Below, in pieces: positions 13,955-28,228 of a DNA stretch of 64,000 nt. The position numbers were made by a program, and so were the translations under genes. The stretch spans positions 5,705,498-5,769,497 of the forward strand of contig NC_135560.1 in NCBI RefSeq assembly GCF_964340395.1. Direction: 5' to 3'. The notes under the pieces were generated by a model, which did not search any database, was not told where the DNA came from, and saw only the letters and a list, made by a program, of their open reading frames with translations. The stretch's first letter is position 1. The number at the start of each line of letters is the position of its first letter. This DNA comes from Glandiceps talaboti (taxonomy: Eukaryota > Hemichordata > Enteropneusta > Spengelidae).

Positions 13955-14085
13955 GTGTGTCATTATGTCTGTCTGTGTGTATGAATTTCTGTACCTACAT
14001 GTGGTTGTCTGGCTGGCTGTCTGTTTGTGTGTGTGTGTGTTTGTTTGTCTGTCTGGCTGTCTGTTTGTTTGTTTGTTTGTGTGTG

Positions 14086-14130
<45 letters not shown>

Positions 14131-14131
14131 T
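13955..14131. repeat. TG/TGTC/TTTG microsatellite region
   Basis: Compound simple repeat of TGTG, TTTG and TGTC units ending in a pure TGTC run (14090-14130). Confidence 0.9.
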
Positions 14132-14559
14132 TGTCTCATTAAAATGAAATTGCAAAGTTAAAAATGTAATTACAAAAAAATATATAAAAATATTTCTACC
14201 TCATCAATAGTGGTTGTCTTCATTCTAAACACGCTAGAGTATCATATGAATACTTTCACTACATGTACGTATGTTGAATATTTACTGCCCATACTGGTGT
14301 AAAGCAGACATCTGAGATCTTACAGCCCAGGTGCCTGACCTTGGATGAATAACTCTGTAACCATATAAGTGGTGTGACAAGGGCCTACTCAATGTAAAGC
14401 TATAAAATTTAGTCAGACTAGCATAGGGAAGAAAACACAAAAACATGTTGTCGTTGAAGGACACAATCTAGAGCTGTACATTTTGCTGTGTTGTTTTTGT
14501 GTCATGGGAAGAGAATTACAGCATGTGATTACACTTACTCAAACATGTTTAACAGCTGA

Positions 14560-14705
14560 CTTTGGATTAAGATTAAATCTAGGAGTGAAATACAGTTTGA
14601 TGGAGCTGTAGAAAAAGTTTGTCCATGACAAAAGAATGATCCGATGTAATCGTTATGACAATGCTGAATGTAAGAACCTGGGATTGAAACATAGCCCTTT
14701 TAATG
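14560..14705. repeat. Dispersed repeat copy
   Basis: It shares GATTAAGATTAAATCTAG, GATGTAATCGTTATG and GGGATTGAAACATAGCCCTTT with 6240-6420. An open minus-strand frame of 116 codons covers it but matches no family I recognise. Confidence 0.5.
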
Positions 14706-15539
14706 ATCACTAATAACCATGCCATCTGTAGCACAGGCAATGATTCCATGGCGTAACTTTTGGATGTTCCCAAAAAATTTTCAGTGACATCACCACACTT
14801 CTCATGGTCATTGAGAAAATGCACTTGCATAAACCTAACAACTTCATGTGAAGATTTTACATTCATTTTAAGACAAAATAGAATTCTATATAGATGAGGT
14901 TTGTTTGCTAGTTGAAAATAATGCCTCAAATTGGCCCATTTCTCTCTCTCTAACTTGTCTTCTTGTAAGTATAGTATACATTTATGCTATGCACTGGACT
15001 AAATTATGTGCAAAATTTAATTAGATATTTATATAGCATATACTCAAATTATATTGATAGTCAAAATTGCATAATACAAAAAATAAATAAACCCGGAAAA
15101 AAATCTAAAGTACTGTTAGTATTCACTAAGAAATTAATAGCTATTTAATTGTGAATTCCAAATTAATTTACAGAGCAACAATTTATTAAAGTGTCTATTT
15201 GGGAAAAACTTGACATTTTTACAGTACCAAGCCCACAAGTGTCATATTATCAATTTTTATATTTATCAGGGCGTTCTTATTTGTAAAAAATGATAAACAG
15301 ATATGCAGTATTTTATACCGTTTATCTAAAAAAATGCTTGATTTGATAAAATTGGTAATTCTTACAAGTAGCAAAGTCTACATAATCGTTAATAATAATA
15401 ATAATCTAAAAACAACAGAATAGACATAAAATATGTCCAGCGTATGATATGGTAATTTGAAATTGTTACCCATTGTAGAATATTTGTATTTGATATCATT
15501 TTACAGTCAGACTGACTCTGCCTCAATAAAGTGCAAAAT

Positions 15540-15717
15540 ATTAGTAAATGTTTGTTATTGTATGTATACAAACCTTTTTACACATTTATCAAACAAGGAC
15601 TTGGTCAGTGTTCTTTCACATTGGTTTTTCAAGTAGGAAGCCCTGATAACATTATTTTATGAATTAAAAATCCAAAATAAATACCCATGGCAATCCCCAT
15701 CCATGTGGCCATTTTAA
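15540..15717. mobile_element. Half copy of foldback family 1
   Basis: The right half only: CAAGTAGGAAGCCCTGATAA, AAATCCAAAATAAATACCCA and the terminus CCATGTGGCCATTTTAA, as in the copies at 5385 and 26195. The left arm is missing, so this is a truncated remnant. Confidence 0.7.
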
Positions 15718-17614
15718 GTATGTGTTGAGATAACATTGTCAAGATCAACCCAGTGAAGTTTCTTAATACAAAGGAGTAGATTGAAGGATTACTATCTCTG
15801 ATCATATAAAAATATTCAAATTTTGCTGCACTGTATACAACAGGGATGAATTGCAATTAGGGGGCTATGGTAAATCAATCAACATTACAGAAAAAAAGAC
15901 CTTAGGAAGCACAGTTACTAGCTGATACAGTAAACTGCCTTGAGCATTCTTCTCTTTCTTTCTCTTAATAATATAACATCCAAATATTTACATATGGATG
16001 TCTGATTCATTTCCGAATGTCAAAGAAATAAATGGACTACCTTGGGAGATGTTGAAAGACCTACTGATTATAAGTACTTGGTACGTGGATCGTCAAACGA
16101 CTGTAACTCCAGGACTCAATTCATGCTAGTAGTGAGACAGATTATACAATTTGGATAGTACGCTGTGATTTTGTAATATAGCGTGACTAGACTACTATCT
16201 ACAAAATAGCCTCAAGTTATATGTGTACAGATATTATACTATCCGCTCTGTATTTGCATCGTGTTTTTATCTGCTTAAGCTTCTAACAGTCAAGTGACTT
16301 TTTTCATGGCTAATTTTTACCAAATGCCAGTATCTCAGAATTGTGACTTTTTAAAAGATTCTGAAATAATTTCTATCACATACATGATTTAAACTTTATA
16401 GTTTACCATGCAGTTTTTCTCTTTGATACAACCACGCAGAAACCACCAAGAAACTTGGACATGCTTTAAGATAGCAAGATTGAATGAGTACGGTTTCTTG
16501 CTACATTTTGTCTAAAGTGAAATGAACTACACATGCCACCATACAGACATCAAATCAACACCGCAAAGGACATTTTACACGTCCTACATTGGGTGTTTGA
16601 TACTAAGAAAAACATTAAGGTGCCCGAATGTCTGCATGGAGTTGCAATACATTGAAATAGTTCATTTTAGAGTAAATTTAGCAAAAAATGTGAACTTGCT
16701 ATTGAAGTGTGGCATATGCAGTTTCTTTATTGTTGGTTTCTGCGTGGTGTATCAAACAGAAAAGCTGCATGGCATTGTGAAGTACATAATATCATCAAAA
16801 TCAATAATCATTACTGATTGATCTAAAATTCAAAAGGATACTATGTACCTTCTCAGGGTAAATAATATTCTAGTCTAGTAAACATATGGTTCATTTTAAC
16901 GATCTCTCTCCACCGTATAGTCAAATTGTCTTCTCAAGGGAAGCACAACATTCCGTTCTTATTGCTTACAGTGGTAGTTTATATGCTGTTGGAGTGTTGA
17001 TATAAACGTGATAATATTACCACGTTCTCATATGACTTACTTTAGGACTGGAGATTGAGTTTGTGTACACTGAATGATGTAACCAATTACAACTGCCTGT
17101 CAGCGTGTGATGATTTCTACTGACATGCAATGGTCACCCTTATCCCAGCAGGAGATTTAGCTAGATTTTCATGGAATTTGTCCATTTGACTATACGTGGA
17201 GAGAGAGAGAGATCATAGAAAATGAGCCCATGTGTAGAGTTACTAGACTAATAATGTAATATATAGAATATATGTAATATTGGTGTGGAAGATAATACAA
17301 TCAAGTATGCTGAAAAAATTTCCACCAACACAACAAACTGCTGTTACAGCCATGTCAAATTTGGAATTATTTTCACAGTCAGATCAAAACTGACACATTG
17401 TCATTTTTGACATTACAATTTCTCATTAGCTATCTCATAATATTTATTATTGAAGTGTCGACATCTCATAATCTTGTTTTGATACCTAGATAATGTTTGT
17501 GTTTATTACTGATGGAAGTGACTATTTAACAATGTCAATACTAATGTTCCCAGTCTACAAGTATGGGCTTGTTTGTATACACAACTAAAACCTTATATGG
17601 ATGTATACCCAACT

Positions 17615-17760
<146 letters not shown>

Positions 17761-18954
17761 TGTGTGTGTGTTGTCGATAGAGGGGTGGGGTCGAGGGGAG
17801 GGAAGGAAGGAAAGCTATTTCAAAGTCTAGAGAGATGTACACATGTAGTAGCACTTGTAAGTGACATTGGGACAGGAGTGAGGTTGATGTAGGAAGGAAG
17901 TTGGTTGAAAGTCTAGGCAGATGTACATGGAGCTAGGTGTGATTCTACCTCCATGGATGTACACATGTAGGGTGAAGAGAATGGAAAGGAAGGTAATGGA
18001 GAGGGATATATTTCATAATCCTGAGAGATGTAATACACATGCTGCCTTGGTGGGGTGGGGGTGGGGGGGGGGGTGTTGATGGGATTGGGTTAATTGGAAT
18101 GGAATGGAATGAAGGAATCAAACCCCATGGAGTGTGCCCTTGATTTGGACTTGATTGCTTTGTTGTTGACAGTTTTTTGTATTGAATAAAAACAAACCAA
18201 TTCTTTCCATTGCTGTCATCTCTAAATTTTCAGAAACCCTAAGAAAAATATGGTAGAAAACAATCACTGTCATATGTTCCCTCATCCACTGCAACTTTCA
18301 TTTAACAGCTTATTTACCCTTTTAGTAGTTTCTGGTCACCTTTTCTATAGTATCCATGGTGACAGTTTTCATAGCAAAATTATTAACGTGTGTAAATTGT
18401 GTAAAATGTTCAACTATAAATAATGCTCCAGAAAAATTATAAATTATGAATTAAGTTAAAAATGGTAGGCTTTCTAGCTTCGTAGTGATTGTATATTAAA
18501 TTATGATTCCCCCGTTTCATTTGTGGAGACAAAATGGTCAATCTTCAGTCTGTTACAACATGACAATTTACGCATGTGCAATTTTGACATCACAAATTTT
18601 GTTGAAAATGACTGTCAGTGTTGCGTAAGGATGCTTTTCGCTCCCCAGATAATACTTGAAAATGCCATGGACAACTGTTGATAAGGATAGATAAGAGTGT
18701 GGTTTTGCGTGACATCTGTGTGTTACCATGGAAACTGTTTCAGTGGCCATTATACTGAGATGCTTAGTTTGAATGTCTTGTTAATTCAAACTAAAAGCAT
18801 TAGCAAGCTGGCAATAAGAGGGAAGAGTCACCGCTGAGTAACTGCTGTCTGTATATTCCACAGATCAGATCATTACATGTACGTCAATATACCCGGTACA
18901 TGGGTGGTGGTAGGGCGAAATTGACATCAATTTTGTCGTTTTTTTCTCAAACAG

Positions 18955-19095
18955 AAATCTAGTACTGATTTGATTGATGAAGAAGAATCGTTTGTACTGA
19001 TGGCAATATTTCATGCAATAGAAGACGGTAATTTCAGTGGCATTCGTGAACTTGTGGAAAACCTTGCTAGCTTTGATCCAGATCAAAAAAATAAG
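18955..19095 (+). CDS. DAPK1: DAPK1 exon a: acidic linker leading into the ankyrin repeats
   Basis: 141 nt, 47 codons. The acceptor ends in CAAACAG and the donor is GTATGT. It contains the stretch [19 protein letters not shown], closely matching the human DEEDSFVMKAIIHAINDDN that lies between the calmodulin-binding segment and ankyrin repeat 1. It ends in DQKNK, corresponding to human NQPNK. No start codon is expected: this is an internal exon whose 5' partner is not in view. Confidence 0.88.
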
Positions 19096-22000
19096 GTATG
19101 TGGATGTCTTCCATATTAAATAATAGATGATGAGGATTATGTTAATCCCAAGAATAAACTAGTATGCGTGTGATAATCCTGTGTCAAAGGAAGAAGATTA
19201 CATGGATTAAAAGCATACAAGGCATATTTCATAATCTTAGAAAAGCATGAAGGCTGTGTTACATGTACCTGGTAATCCTAAATGATCCGCTTAAAATCTC
19301 AAGGAACTACCTTCAAAGCATATTAATCCTCTTTCTCCCAATGAGGTATTTGGTTTGTACACAGCTACATGTAAGTATTTGGTTTGTACACAGCGAAGTA
19401 CAAGTTGGCGAGAAAGAGGATTAAGCTGAGTCATATCAAATAACAATTTGAAAGATTTGATAAATCTCAAGGCATTAGCTTATATTAAAACTATGTATTT
19501 GATAATCTTATCGAAATATTAACGGTAAATCAAGCTGAATGGAATTATGACTCAGAGGTGGTTATACTCTTCATGGACATTGGTAGTGTTATGGATAAAG
19601 AGATATAGCATAGCAGGGATTAGTCCGTTTTTTATTAAACAAAGATAATTCCAGAGTGTGGTGTTCATTTAACACACTAGTACCTGGTTTTTGGGTTTCG
19701 ATATTCCTTTATCATGGAATCACTATTTGTTCAAAATGTGATAAAGCTAATTTGCTCTCAACATAAATTTCAGTCTGTAGATATACTTAAAAAACTTCTA
19801 CTGTTGTATTATGAATTTGTCAACTGATTCCTTAAAATTGACTTCAGAGAAAGAATTGCGTACTGCTCATTTGTGTGTGTGTGTGTGTGTGTATGTGTGT
19901 ATGTGTGTATGTGTGCATGTGCATGTGTCTGTGTCTGTGTGTGTGTGTAAAAATAGTACCGTAGTAATCACAGTTGTACAAAATTTCTTCGTTGTCACAG
20001 TCATCCACAGCATTTACCAAAGGTAAAATGTATGCTGAAGAATATTTTTCTTGAATGACAAAAAACAATATAGTTTGAGCCTGAGACTCAGTGAGAGTGG
20101 CCTTTGCTTTATTATGCAATTTGCCTGGCTTTATTCATGCAGTAGTAGACATCTATTACCTTGAGCGCTGTTATGCAGCACATTTTTTGGTAGGGTAAAT
20201 GCCAAGGGAAATTGTTGCTATAAAACAGCACAAGGGTTAATGTGATGTCTACTAGTGCCCGAATAAGGCAAGGCAATAAGTGTTTTATAACACATCACAT
20301 TCCCAGGCAAGTATTCTTTTCAGAGTGAAAGAAAATCACCCATAGGACTTGTCCTCATACTATTATAATAGTGTCCTATGGAAAATAGAAATCAAATGTG
20401 TCCTCTGTATGTAAATTGAGGTCACTAAGGGTCACTAGTCCATACCACGTGACATGGTCTAAGCCAATCACTGAAGGCTGTATGAAAACAATGTGTCATA
20501 GAATGTAATAGATTGTAGTACATTTTAAAGCTGATAAGTACTAAGAGAGGAATATAGTTGAACACAAGCTTATGAAATGAAAAGTATTACATTATGGCTG
20601 GCAAATAGGCCACTGGGTTCTTTGCTAACATGTCTTCAGCAGGAGTCTGGTCATGGGGTCACCAAATCTAGATTTTGTTTGCATGACCCGCTACCACTTA
20701 GTGACTGTTGGAGTGTTTCCGCTATCTGTCATTATAACAGAGAATAACAGACTCCTAGTGGGAGATAATTAGTCCTTGGTAAACCCATATTATCAGACAA
20801 ACTCTGCTGCGATAGGTTATTAAAACCAACAGAGCAGGCATATTTGTCTCTCAAAATCTTCAATTTGAATTGAATTTGTATGCGGGTATGAGACGTTTAA
20901 TTTGTGAAACACGCTGTTGAGTACCAGGGGGGAGTGTATGAAATGTAAGCTGTCATTTACCAGTGTCTGAAATAGGCTGATGTAAAAAACTAGCTGTTTA
21001 CTTCATCTGATCCCTGAAAACTAGATTTTGCTTGTCATAGAGTCTAATACATTGAATAAATGTATACTTAATTTACAAAAGACATTTGAACCAGTTTATA
21101 AATTATAATTTAATGTTTTTCTTTCCTATGTGAAAAAATAAATAATTTCAAAATTTATGTGAAAAAAGGCCATTAACAGACGAGGATGAAAATATGTGTT
21201 TGAAAAACAGTTGTCTGACAGGATTGTCAAAAAATTTGATCCCCAAACAAAAGAATGATCTTATTTTAAGTAATATTTATGACTCCACTGATGGAAGAAA
21301 ACTATCTGATCAAAAACCATGGGATTCAAACATTGGGGTTTTAAAAATAATATGGAATCCTGATTTTAGAATGAGAGTAAACTCCAAGGTGTAAGAACCA
21401 GTGTCAGAATTTGTAATGTATTTACTCATATACCCTATACAAGTAGGGTACTATGATTTACTTTAAAGAAAATGGTACTATGAAAGGTAGTCATATGGAT
21501 TCAAGGCTAGTAAGATGGATGGTTATACTTGAACCTGTAACATAAACAAATAGAGTGCACAGCTTTACCAATGCTCTTGTTTGTGTGTACTTCACTTTTC
21601 TGTCAGTGAAACATGTAGAAATAGTGTCAAACTCAAGACCAATAAAACTGATATTAAATATAGCAAGTATCCAGAAACAGAACATAGCAGTAGGGACAAA
21701 CCCAATACAAATGACTCATCATAATAAACCACAGCCTCTCGTATGGCATCGTCCAAGACGCACCGCCAATAGCTTATAAGGTTTACAGTGTCACAGAAGA
21801 AATGACAGCTGTGGTTTTCAAGAATGAAATGATTCTGTTTTTTAGCAAGTATGTTAATCAGAACAAAGCAATAGTGTTGTATTCACATACTAATATTCAG
21901 CAAATGAGCACTAATAACAGCTTGATGCTTCAATTATACTTATTACATCATTGTAATTGGTTTATTTTAATTGCTAATATTGCAGCACGGTGAAACTGCA

Positions 22001-25000
22001 GTACACTTGGCTTCAGGTTACGGACATATGGAAATATTGAAATATCTCAAAGTGAAAGGAGCTGGTATAGACATGAAGGACAAGGTATGTTTATCATTCT
22101 ATTATGTATGCAATGGAAAGCAGTTGACTTGAAACAAAACTTTGCCTGCTCAACAAAATTGCTACATTGTATTGTTTGGCTCAACAAATGTCTTTCTTAA
22201 CACTTCTTCCTGGGTGCAGAACAGTACATCTAACTATAGAACAGCACACCTGGTTATAGAACAGCACACCTGGTTATAGAACAGTGCACCTGGCTATAGA
22301 ATATTACACCCAGGTGCAGAATAGTACATCTGGGTACTGAGTATCTGACATATGAAAACAATGAAAGCCAATCAACAAATACACAATTAATGGCCATTTT
22401 AAATAATACCTGTTATCCATATAAGGCTATTTGTGATTAACTGCCTTGCCCTTGCCTTCAGAGACCTTTATTGTCAAAATTTCAGGATTATAAAAATATG
22501 AATATGTGTATTTGTAATGCAATGACCCGGCCTTGCCTGTGGCAGGTTTCTTTAATGAAATTAGATAAAAAGAAAAATATGACTGTTGATATTCATAATT
22601 TAATGATTGGCCTTGCTTGTGGCAGATTTCTTTTAATAAAGTTATATCATAACAATAGTATGAGTTATGGCCTTGCGTATAGTAATATCATAACTAGGCA
22701 AAGCCCATAAGCTCGGGCAGGGTAAATTCATTTGTGACCGACTGCCTGGGCCAAGGTTGATACACTTGATTTGGGTCATTTTCCAGGGGTATTGACCATC
22801 AAAATTATTTTTTTTTTAATGACATCTAATTCTCTGACATGGACGAGAAGTAAAGAAAGGCAACACTCTATGCAGTTGTTGGTTTCAAAAACCATCATAG
22901 ACATTAGATTAATATTGTTCATTTTCAATCAGCCAACTTATCATAGACCCTCCACCAACGTATGTTGGTCTTTGGACAAATGTTTTGTTGACATGTTGCC
23001 GAACATCACGATTTCTCAATTCAACTCGATGATTTAGGAATGTTACTGTACCAACAAACATAGGAAAGTAGTTATTCTTTTTAGAACATGTAAAAAAATC
23101 AATTATCGATAATATGAATGTCAAAACCACACTTCCACAACCTGGAAATTAAACTGCACTATGTCATCAGTGGTCCGTATCGCGTACCGCCATGCGTCAA
23201 ACTTCCAAATAGTGTACCAATTTCTCCTTGAGGTACAGTGATGCCTCGATACTCGTTACAATGTTACGATAATCGTGCCAACAGGCCTACTGTTACAATA
23301 TTGCAATGCATGGTGATGTTATGTCACCTATGCTCTATGACGATACGGTAGCACGTGGAGAATGCACGAAGTATATGGAAAGCGCATGCGTAGTCACTGC
23401 GCACCGCAATGCATCCCTGGGAGAACCACCTAGGTGTTTCATCTGAAATTTGATATTTTATAACCTGCTAATAAAGAACACTATATAATTATATTTTTAC
23501 TACATTCATAGAATTTATCAAACAGACATTGTGTAGACACAATAGTATTTCATTCTTTTCCCTAGTTACCACTGCGTACACATACAAATGTAGTTACCTT
23601 ACCTCCACCTTGAAATGTTAGTTATTTTTATCTGACAATTGTCGTACCCTTAGAGTACAATCACCTGATTCCTCTAACACAGAAAGACAGCCATTTGTAT
23701 TCAAACTTTGTATGCGTCACAATTCATGGCAGTCTAGTGCTATCCATGGCATCAAATCTCAAGATCAAAAGTGAAGAGGTGATTCAATATCGCTGATCAC
23801 ACTAGACTAAAGACATGGCAGAGTGCATAAAAATGATTTATGTAACGCAAGGCAAGGCAAGACAAAGGTGTTTCCTGAAGCTTCGTAGTTTGTCTGTAGA
23901 GTGATGGCCATTTCATATTTACGATTTGCAGTCTGTTCAAAATCCCAAAAATCATTATATTTATAATACATAGACATCAAGTCATGTTCACTTTTAGTTA
24001 ATGCTTATTTCAGTCCTTCAGATTTGTACCAAAGACACTCCAAGAGATTTTTCAAAACTGCTCAAGCCCTCAGGTTAAAGAGCTGATATAAAATACAGTG
24101 TTACAAGTCTAAGAACATGATATGTACGTTCATATATGAAATTTTCTACACTGTTGAGATCCTACAAGTCATAATTTATGCCATGAAATGAATATTCTTC
24201 TTTACAGCATGGTGACAATGCAGTGTACTGGGCTGCGAGGCAGGGCCAGGTTGATGTTATTCAGTATTTACAGGAGCAAGAATGCCCCATCAATGAACAA
24301 AATAAGGTATGTGTGTCAGTGAACAAATTATGGAATTCATTTCAACTAAGCTGTACCTGGAAATGTATTATCCAGGCATACCAAACTAAAATATTCAGGA
24401 ATGGAACGTAATTTTTATAGAAAATAAATTTTAGAAAAATTTCATATATTTATCCCTAACAAATCAAGTAAACATTGTTGTTCCCAATAAGTGTATTATA
24501 GCAATAGACATTCAACAATGGCATTCAAATGATACTGAATTTTTTTTTAAAATTTTGATATTTATTGAGTATAGACCAAATCGTTACTGTTGTTGTTGAT
24601 CTTGCAGTCTGGAGAGACACCGCTACATGTAGCAGGCCGGTATGGACAGACAGAGGCTGTAGAGTATCTATGCAGCATAGGAGCTGATACCGATATCCAG
24701 GATAAAGACGGAGAAACTACATTACATTGTGCTGCTTGGCATGGCTATTGTGGTATTGTACAATCCCTGTGTAATGTAGCTTGTGGAACAAATATACAGA
24801 ACAAGGTAGGTTGTTTTGTTATTGTTTATGTCAATGTGTACACTGAACTAACACAAAACAAAACAGATCACTAACTGTGCAACGTGTCTGGAAGTGAAAA
24901 GATGATAAAAATACACAAGGAAAGAAAATGATGTAACAAACCAGTGCATGTATGAAATTGAAAGATGGTGTGTAATATGCAAGTCAAGTAAAGATTTATG

Positions 25001-28000
25001 TTAATCAAGAATAGTCATTCATTGTAAATGACATGAATTTTAAAAAGTAGACACTTTCATGTTACGTATTTTAACTGTCAAATTTCATCCATCATGCCAC
25101 AAATTCAACAAAACTACATCAACACAAGGCCATTGGGTAAACAGGATAGTGGTGCGCCATTCCCTTAAGCATGAGTCATTGTACCCTTCCATCATTTGAA
25201 TTAATGTAGTGTCACTACATTTCAATCGCTGAAACTGTGTTACAGCATTTTCGCTAGCGTCTAAGGACCCCTGAAACACATAGTTGTAAATCTTGTTATT
25301 TACATTCTATTTCATCAAGATCCTGAGAAAAAAAACGTCGCGCAAAAATAAATGTTGATGAATTTCTGCCTTTCAGAGATTTAATAAATACATGAAAGCA
25401 TTTAAATGTTACATATAAATGTAAAGTTTATATTTAAATTGAATAAATACTTCAGAAAAGGATATTTTTGATGGGTGGGGAGATTGCAGAGATTTAGAGA
25501 TTTTAGTGTTTTTATAAAATGTAGGGGCTTTTGACTGGATAAAGCACTGTTTGTTGGTGTTCGATGCACTGTGTTGTTTCAGATTTTGTCTATTTGTTAG
25601 TGATTGATGTAGACTGTGGTGAAAGCAGGAAAGGTCTGTTTATAAGTGTGTTCCTGTCTGTCAAAGTGCTAGGCACTGTGTGTCATTGATAGACATAGGA
25701 AAGGAAGTCAGACTAAATACTAATAGATTGAAATGAACTTTAATGTCAAAATTAAGAACTGAGGTCTAATTTAAATTGAGTTTTAATAATTGCCATAATA
25801 AAAGCAAATTAATGTACAGTCTGTAATTTTACCTGCACTAAAAGAAAAGTATCCCGCTATTAAAATTGTACCATTATTGTACACCCACATGGACATGCTC
25901 TGGCAAGTCATTACACATGCAGTGCCACGTGCCATTAATCCAATTCAGTGGTCTCAGTGACTTTCCTTGTTTGTAACAGATTCTGTTTGCCCACAGTCTG
26001 ATGTCTGCAGTTGTAATATGTTCAACCAAGAGCTTATTTCACAAATCTTAAGAGTAAAACATTTAGCTTTTAATACAAAAATGGATTGTAGGCATTCAGT
26101 TTTGACCTTGTCTTAATTAATTACATGTTATTTCACCTGTAATGGGATGCCATGCATTTATAAATGCTCAAATATTGTTCTGTCTTTAGTTTAATTAAAG
26201 TGGTCTTATGGATGAGGATGTGGTCCTTATTTTGGATTTTTTATGTATAAAACATTTTTATCATACTTTCCTATTTGAAAAATCAATGTGAAACAACATA
26301 GACTGTATTTGTAACTCAGTACATTTCAGAGAGCTAAAAAAATGTGTAAAAAGTTTGTTATTGTACATATGCATACAATAACAAGCATTTTACACATTTA
26401 TTAAAAGTTTTGCAATTCATTGAGTTACAAACACAGACTTGGTATATGTTGTTTCACATTTTTTTTTCAAGTAGGGAAGCTGTGATAAAATTGCTGTATA
26501 AATTGAAAATCCAAAATAAATACAAAATCCTCATCGATATGGCCACTTTAATTAAACAAAATGATAAATAACAGAAGTTAGAATTAAAGATCGTGAATTC
26601 CTTTAGTGTGTCCACACCTGATATTTGAAGTCATAATTGTTTCATTTTCTTACAAAATTTCATTTTGATAAAAAAAATTATATCAACATTGTCATGTTTT
26701 CATTGTACAGAGTGATAAGTAGTCATCATATATTTGCAGGGGACACTGCGACTTTGAACACAATTTTAATTCCAATCAGTAAGTTAATTTGTTAGGAAAA
26801 CAAACTCAGTAATTATACTTGTTGGGAAGATGGTTATAAACATTTCTGTTGCACCAAGACAAATTTCAATTTAGTAATAAGGTAAACTTTTACTGATTAA
26901 TTAGATAGCATGATTGAATTGCACTCTAGTAATTATCTCAAGTGTTAACCGGTGAACCATGATGTTTGAGAAATGTGAAGTCTTCCCATATAAGGCTGAA
27001 GATGCCAAGCTAATGATGAGTCGTCAACTAACTTTATGGAAAGGTTGTATGCACTAAATTATGTGTAGCAAGCCAACTAGATTATCTAAACATATAAACT
27101 TCAATCTTTTTATGACAAGACATCATGATAATCTTGCATGCTTCTGAACGAGGACCCACGTCATTGGCGTCAAGAATTTGCAAACGTTAGAGTGTTAATA
27201 TTCGTTTTGTAAAGAAGACCCACATCATTGGCGTCAAGAATTTGCAAACATTAGTGTTAATATTTGTTTTGTCAGTAAATCCACTCTTGTTAATTAGAAT
27301 CTCTAAGTAAGTGCTGAATAATTAATATGACAAGATAATGAAGAGTCACTCATGGGTTATATTATCCTAATGAAAATACAACCCCTATTGGTGTGCTTGT
27401 TTGTTTGCTTGTGGTGAGCAGGAGTGTGACAAGTTTTGTGCAAAGACAACCTAGTAAGTGTTCATAACGTATTAAAGTACACACACCTTATGAGCCAACT
27501 CTGTTTACTGACAGAACACTATACATGACAACATCCATCAAGTCTGATTGGTACTGTTACATTATGACTTCCACAGATCTATACAAAGTGATAAAAGCAT
27601 CATATATGAACTGTACATCAACTGCAAAAACATTTGGTGGTGTTTTTTTGTATCAGTCATAGTGTTGCTTTTACCTAGTAATTTTGTCTTTGTGTGAAGT
27701 CTTAAATTCCTTAGCTCACAGTTCACTTCATTCAAGCAAACACTCTAGTGTTGTATTAGTCCATGGTTCTGTAGATTCTCTCACTGTCTCAATGCTATTG
27801 ATGTATACTCTTCTCTGTTCACTGGACATGTCACCTAGGAGTAATCTTTTGTTTAGTACAAGGTAGATAGAGACTATTTAAGTCAGTAATCTGAGTTTGT
27901 TTCAGTTTTATATTTCTCAGTAATTCCACAGTTCAAAACATAGACAGAGCAGATATTTTGTCATTTTATATTCTCGGTAAGCTTTTATATAAAGTGAGAC

Positions 28001-28189
28001 TCATTCCAGATGAAAATATCTTTATTGCTGTCGGTGGTCTTGAATCTACCGGAGAAAAAGACATGCCTCTCTTTAATAGTTGGTCATATATTGAAAATGA
28101 GTTTTCAAAATCTGTAAGATAATAAGAAAACCCACCCCCACACAGACTCATTCTCATACTCACAGTCACGTGCACACATGCGCATACAT

Positions 28190-28228
<39 letters not shown>

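Larger units (their letters stand above)
19096..21985 (+). other. DAPK1 intron between exons a and b
   Basis: 2.9-kb GT-AG intron. It holds a small TTAA-flanked hairpin (19323-19424), a GT microsatellite (19871-19948), a foldback element (20115-20325) and one copy of a dispersed repeat (21180-21400). No coding exon is recognised. Confidence 0.8.
22085..24207 (+). other. DAPK1 intron between exons b and c
   Basis: 2.1-kb GT-AG intron. It contains short tandem repeats (22205-22340, 22480-22700) and a CpG-rich stretch at 23160-23420 described separately. Confidence 0.8.

Noticed and set aside
14579-14929. 116-codon minus-strand frame
   Set aside because: It overlaps a dispersed repeat and shows no family resemblance.
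23246-23453. Possible exon in the CpG-rich island
   Set aside because: About 60 codons are open, but there is no convincing acceptor/donor pair or homology; reported only as a promoter-like island.
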